A stretch of 54,065 bases of DNA, taken from the NCBI RefSeq assembly GCF_003335045.1, contig NZ_QOZG01000014.1, forward strand, positions 1-54,065, read 5' to 3'. Below, in pieces: positions 51,577 to 54,065 of the stretch. How positions within the stretch are numbered: the stretch's first letter is position 1; every line of letters begins with the position of its first letter. Under the pieces are notes generated by a model. The model was not told the origin of the DNA and did no database searches. It saw only the letters and a program-made list of their open reading frames with translations. The position numbers and the translations under genes were made by a program. The stretch is from Paramesorhizobium salinisoli. Lineage in GTDB: Bacteria; Pseudomonadota; Alphaproteobacteria; Rhizobiales; Rhizobiaceae.

Positions 51577-52410
51577 ATGAATGAATTAAAGACCACTGCC
51601 GAGGAGAGTATGCCCGCACCAGCATGCCTCGCTCCGATCTTAGTGGTGGAACTGCGGCGATACAGACTGCGCGCCGGAAGGCGCGAGGATCTGATCGATC
51701 TTTTCGATCGGGAGTTTGTCGAGACGCAGGAGGACGCCGGCATGCATCTCATTGGACAATTTCGCGATCTTGACGTACCCGACAGCTTTGTCTGGCTGCG
51801 CGGCTTCAGCGACATGGCTTCACGCGAGAATGCGCTGCAGGCGTTCTATTCAGGGCCGGTCTGGGCCGAGCATCGCGATGCCGCCAACGGGACGATGGTG
51901 AACTCTGACAATGTGCTGTTGCTCCGGCCGCTCTCGCTGGAGAACGCGTTTTGGGATACAGATGCCCGGCGGCCTTCTCGCGATGCGAAAGGCAGGCGGC
52001 CCGGGCTCGTCGTCGCAACGGTTGCGCACCTTGCTCCCCGGACCGACAGCGCGTTTGCGGATTTCTTCATTCGGGACGTGTCGCCGGTTTTGAGCCAAGC
52101 CGGCGCGCTCGTATTAGGAACCTTCGTCGCGGAGCGATCGGAAAACACCTTTCCACGACTGCCCGTGAGGGAGGGAGAAACCGTCTTCGTCTGGTTTTCG
52201 CTCTTTCGCGATGAGGTGGCCTATGACGCTCATATCGATGCTCTTGCGGCATTGCGGGATTGGACAGACCGCATCCTTCCGGAAATGGATGGCCGCGTGT
52301 GGCGGCCGAATGAAATATCACGGCTGACGCCGACAGCGCGCTCGCTGATCCATGGTGAAGGCCTTTCGTCTCTTGCGACGAATACGCCCAGAAACGGAGG
52401 GGACAGATGA
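51577..52410 (+). CDS. NIPSNAP-family protein
   Basis: A 277-residue protein with two NIPSNAP-type (dimeric alpha-beta barrel) halves. The first is VVELRRYRLRAGRREDLIDL, FVETQEDAGMHLIGQFRDLD, FVWLRGFSDMASRENALQAF. The second, weaker half is around DSAFADFFIRDVSPVLSQAG, then VFVWFSLFRDEVAYDAHIDA. Function of bacterial members is poorly known; some are monooxygenase-like. ATG 51577 with GGGAAG upstream is preferred over the GTG at 51562. It overlaps the GST start by 4 bp. Confidence 0.85.
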   Translation: MNELKTTAEESMPAPACLAPILVVELRRYRLRAGRREDLIDLFDREFVETQEDAGMHLIGQFRDLDVPDSFVWLRGFSDMASRENALQAFYSGPVWAEHRDAANGTMVNSDNVLLLRPLSLENAFWDTDARRPSRDAKGRRPGLVVATVAHLAPRTDSAFADFFIRDVSPVLSQAGALVLGTFVAERSENTFPRLPVREGETVFVWFSLFRDEVAYDAHIDALAALRDWTDRILPEMDGRVWRPNEISRLTPTARSLIHGEGLSSLATNTPRNGGDR

Positions 52411-53105
52411 AGCTGCTTTCCGGACCGCTCAGCCTTTTCTCGCGCAAGGTCGAGATCTCCCTCCACGAAAAGGGCCTAACCTTTGAGCGCGTCATGGTGC
52501 CCTTTAGCCAAACGGAGGGCTACAATCCCAAGCATCCGGACGTCCTTGCGACCAACCCCATGAGGCAGGTTCCGGTTTTGCTCGATGGCGACATCGCGAT
52601 CTACGATTCGACGGTGATCATCGAATATCTCGAGGATGCCTTTCCGCAAGTGCGGCTTCTTCCCGGCACTCCCGTAGAGCGGGTGCATTGCCGTCTCTAC
52701 GATCTTTTCGCAGACGAGATTCTGCTTGTCTCGCTCAAGCCGCTGATGCACCGCACTACACCCGGCCAGCGTGATTCAGAATACTGGTCGGCTCTTGAGC
52801 GTAAGGCGCGTCCGGCGGAGACGGCGCTGGATCGGCATTTCGCCGATCTCTCCGGAAAACTTGAGGGCCGGGATTTCCTCTGCGGATCATTCAGCGCGGC
52901 CGATATCGCCGTGTTCATGGCAATATTGTTCGCTCTGCGACTGGGCGGTGCCTCGCTCGATGATCATCCGGCATTGGCCGACTGGTATCGAAGGTTGCTG
53001 GAAAGGCCCGCCTTCGGCAGCGTCGCTTGTGAGATCGCGGCGGCGGACAGGCAACTATCAGCACCGGTCAAAGGCGCATATGGAGACGGTAGATGGCTGC
53101 CTTAG
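52407..53105 (+). CDS. Glutathione S-transferase-family protein (SspA-like)
   Basis: A 232-residue protein. The N-terminal thioredoxin-fold domain (SGPLSLFSRKVEISLHEKGL, NPMRQVPVLLDGDIAIYDST then VIIEYLEDAFPQVRLLPG) has the cis-Pro (QVPVL) and the glutathione-contact DS(T). A helical C-terminal domain contains FLCGSFSAADIAVFMAILFA. Together with the TetR/NIPSNAP neighbours it suggests a detoxification response to an electrophile. Confidence 0.9.
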   Translation: MKLLSGPLSLFSRKVEISLHEKGLTFERVMVPFSQTEGYNPKHPDVLATNPMRQVPVLLDGDIAIYDSTVIIEYLEDAFPQVRLLPGTPVERVHCRLYDLFADEILLVSLKPLMHRTTPGQRDSEYWSALERKARPAETALDRHFADLSGKLEGRDFLCGSFSAADIAVFMAILFALRLGGASLDDHPALADWYRRLLERPAFGSVACEIAAADRQLSAPVKGAYGDGRWLP

Positions 53106-53450
53106 AAGCCTGTCAGGCAGACGCAATCTGGCGTTCGCTTTCGGGTGGCCGGATATTTGTGCATTGCCTGGTAAGGGTCGTCAGTTGAACGGCGCTCAAG
53201 CCGTCTCGCTCGGCTTCTGAATGCCCCGGGTAAGCAGGCGTAACACTGAGCCGCTTTCCGCGACAGGTTATGGCTTGATAAGAGATTGTGAGTTGAATCG
53301 GCGACGGGTTCAGAAGGCAATATCTCTGTGTCACCCACTTGAGGTGGGTCAGAGGCTACAGTCCACCACCGTTCCCTAACAAATTCATCGCGTCACTCTG
53401 GTGCAGATCTGCAGTGATAACCATATGCGGCGCTAAATAGGGAGAATGTA
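53106..53450. other. Gap downstream of the GST gene
   Basis: About 345 bases without a credible gene. ACCCAC and GTGGGT form a 6-bp hairpin near 53334-53350. I see no other structure. Confidence 0.4.
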
Positions 53451-53756
53451 GTGTCCGAATTTATAAGTTATCTGTTTGCTCTGCTTGTCGTAACCCCCCT
53501 GCAGGCCGAAGTAGCAAAGCGCCTTCAAGGCGTGCCATCAGATGAGATTGTTCAGGCCGGAAGCGCATGCATTTCTACGGAGGCTCCCAGGCTTCTTGCG
53601 CGAGCTCAGGAAGACTGGGCATGGGCGGCGGCAAATGCTATCGGTGTAGGAGTAGGGGTCGTTGACCCGGTAAGCCTGCTGGCTGGTCAGAATGCTGACT
53701 GCAACCGCTTGGTTCAGACTTTTTCGGACAGTGGCGTGAACAACGGCGAAGAGTGA
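53451..53756 (+). CDS. Small exported hypothetical protein
   Basis: A 101-residue protein starting at GTG 53451 behind GGGAG. The N-terminus SEFISYLFALLVVTPLQAEV is a short signal-like or membrane segment. The rest includes RLQGVPSDEIVQAGSACIST, RAQEDWAWAAANAIGVGVGV and two cysteines that could pair. No family recognised. It stands alone between non-coding stretches. Confidence 0.5.
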   Translation: MSEFISYLFALLVVTPLQAEVAKRLQGVPSDEIVQAGSACISTEAPRLLARAQEDWAWAAANAIGVGVGVVDPVSLLAGQNADCNRLVQTFSDSGVNNGEE

Positions 53757-53858
53757 GACCCCGCAAACTTCTTTCGGCACTTAACGACGATGACGAGACC
53801 CATGGCGGCAGCGCTCATAACCGTCTTTCGCCCCGTTTTTTGACCGGGTTCCAGGTTC

Positions 53859-53881
53859 GAATCCATTCAGGCGATGGATTC
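53859..53881. other. Perfect 8-bp stem-loop left of the IS5 element
   Basis: GAATCCAT (53859-53866) and ATGGATTC (53874-53881) flank a 7-base loop. It lies between the small exported protein gene and the IS5 transposase; role unknown. Confidence 0.45.
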
Positions 53882-53930
53882 CAATACGGCTCGGCTCTCG
53901 CCCATCTAGCGCTCGTGGACAAAGATTGAC

Positions 53931-54065
53931 TGAGGAATCGAATTTTGATTCAAGGCTTCCATTTGGAGGCAGCCTTGGGCGAACGGATAGGACTGACGGA
54001 TGAAGAATGGGCGGTGATCGGGCCGCTCCTGCCTTCAGAGCGAGGACGCGGCTGTCGGCCAGCGC
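53931..54065 (+). mobile_element. IS5-family insertion sequence, left end only
   Basis: The transposase reading begins at 53975. The left terminus is probably near 53931, where GACTGAGGAATCGAA begins and GAATC...GATTC forms a small palindrome. The right end lies beyond the window, so the terminal repeats cannot be checked. Confidence 0.55.
53975..54065 (+). CDS. IS5-family transposase, 5' end only
   Basis: The reading from TTG 53975 (GGAGG 5 bases upstream) gives LGERIGLTDEEWAVIGPLLP then SERGRGCRPA, the standard N-terminus of IS5-family (DUF4096-type) transposases. The gene continues past the window edge. Confidence 0.8.
   Translation, partial: MGERIGLTDEEWAVIGPLLPSERGRGCRPA

Noticed and set aside
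53800..53870. A tRNA-like patch (CTCATAA and GGTTCGAATCC)
   Set aside because: The T-loop-like string and the CAT-containing loop cannot be folded into paired arms, and no acceptor stem is present.
1..54065. CRISPR array, replication origin or rRNA
   Set aside because: I looked for regular direct repeats, iterons, partition genes and rRNA sequence on both strands and saw none.

Overview
The window reads as an alphaproteobacterial (Rhizobiales) accessory region, most like Ochrobactrum/Brucella-type genomes. The reasons are: high GC with pockets of low-GC DNA; a perfect alphaproteobacterial-type SOS box (GTTC-N7-GTTC); a HisKA_2-type histidine kinase; a ribose-class ABC sugar operon; an ECF41 sigma factor with its own promoter; and a TIGR01459-type HAD protein. 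The genus is inferred from general resemblance, not from a database search. There is no rRNA, CRISPR array or replication origin, and the only tRNA-like sequence is a damaged tRNA-Cys.

Layout. 1-2 kb: the 5' end of a PiuC-like Fe(II) dioxygenase, a secreted Sel1-repeat protein, and a Gly-rich small protein whose N-terminus matches a double-glycine (microcin-type) leader. 2.3-4.1 kb: a scrap zone with a wrecked IS30 transposase, a FecI-like sigma remnant, an SRPBCC gene and the dead tail of a tyrosine integrase. 4.1-6.6 kb: an EamA exporter and a nitroreductase opposite a LysR gene. 6.8-7.4 kb: decayed TRAP transporter DNA. 7.5-10.7 kb: a large fusion of a PAP2/class A acid phosphatase with an autotransporter. 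10.9-12.5 kb: an NmlR/AdhR-like MerR operon (regulator, carboxymuconolactone decarboxylase-like protein, exported SMP-30/NHL protein). 12.8-14.4 kb: a WrbA-like flavoprotein coupled to an ECF41 sigma factor.

14.7-24.8 kb is the one large coherent pathway, a rare-sugar or polyol catabolic regulon. Leftward it has a class II aldolase, an FGGY kinase and a HAD phosphatase. Rightward it has a DeoR regulator, a second FGGY kinase, the ABC ATPase, permease and binding protein, and a D-tagatose 3-epimerase-family isomerase. Most genes overlap by 4 bp or abut. 25-26 kb holds a low-GC orphan predicted to be beta-rich.

From 26 kb to 53 kb the window is mostly small regulator/enzyme modules, usually divergent: an MFS exporter with DUF899; an exported AhpD-like protein, a methyltransferase and a GlxA-type AraC regulator; an orphan BrnA antitoxin; a histidine kinase; an NAD(P)-binding protein with an AraC regulator; a putative SOS-controlled operon of unknown small genes; HxlR with a Tat-exported epoxide hydrolase; ArsR with SRPBCC proteins; MOSC; a MocR regulator broken by an amber codon; a frameshifted glutamine amidotransferase with a short thioredoxin-like protein; LysR with a quinone oxidoreductase; LysR with an NmrA-like protein; and TetR with NIPSNAP and a glutathione transferase. 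Several of these gaps carry clear palindromic operators. The right edge enters an IS5-family transposase.

Overall this is a mosaic of detoxification and metabolite-handling modules with many scars: at least ten degenerate or chimeric genes. The least explained items are the microcin-like leader protein, the SOS-box operon of unknown genes, the phosphatase-autotransporter fusion, the ECF41 module, the beta-rich orphan and the methyltransferase/DUF1127 junction.
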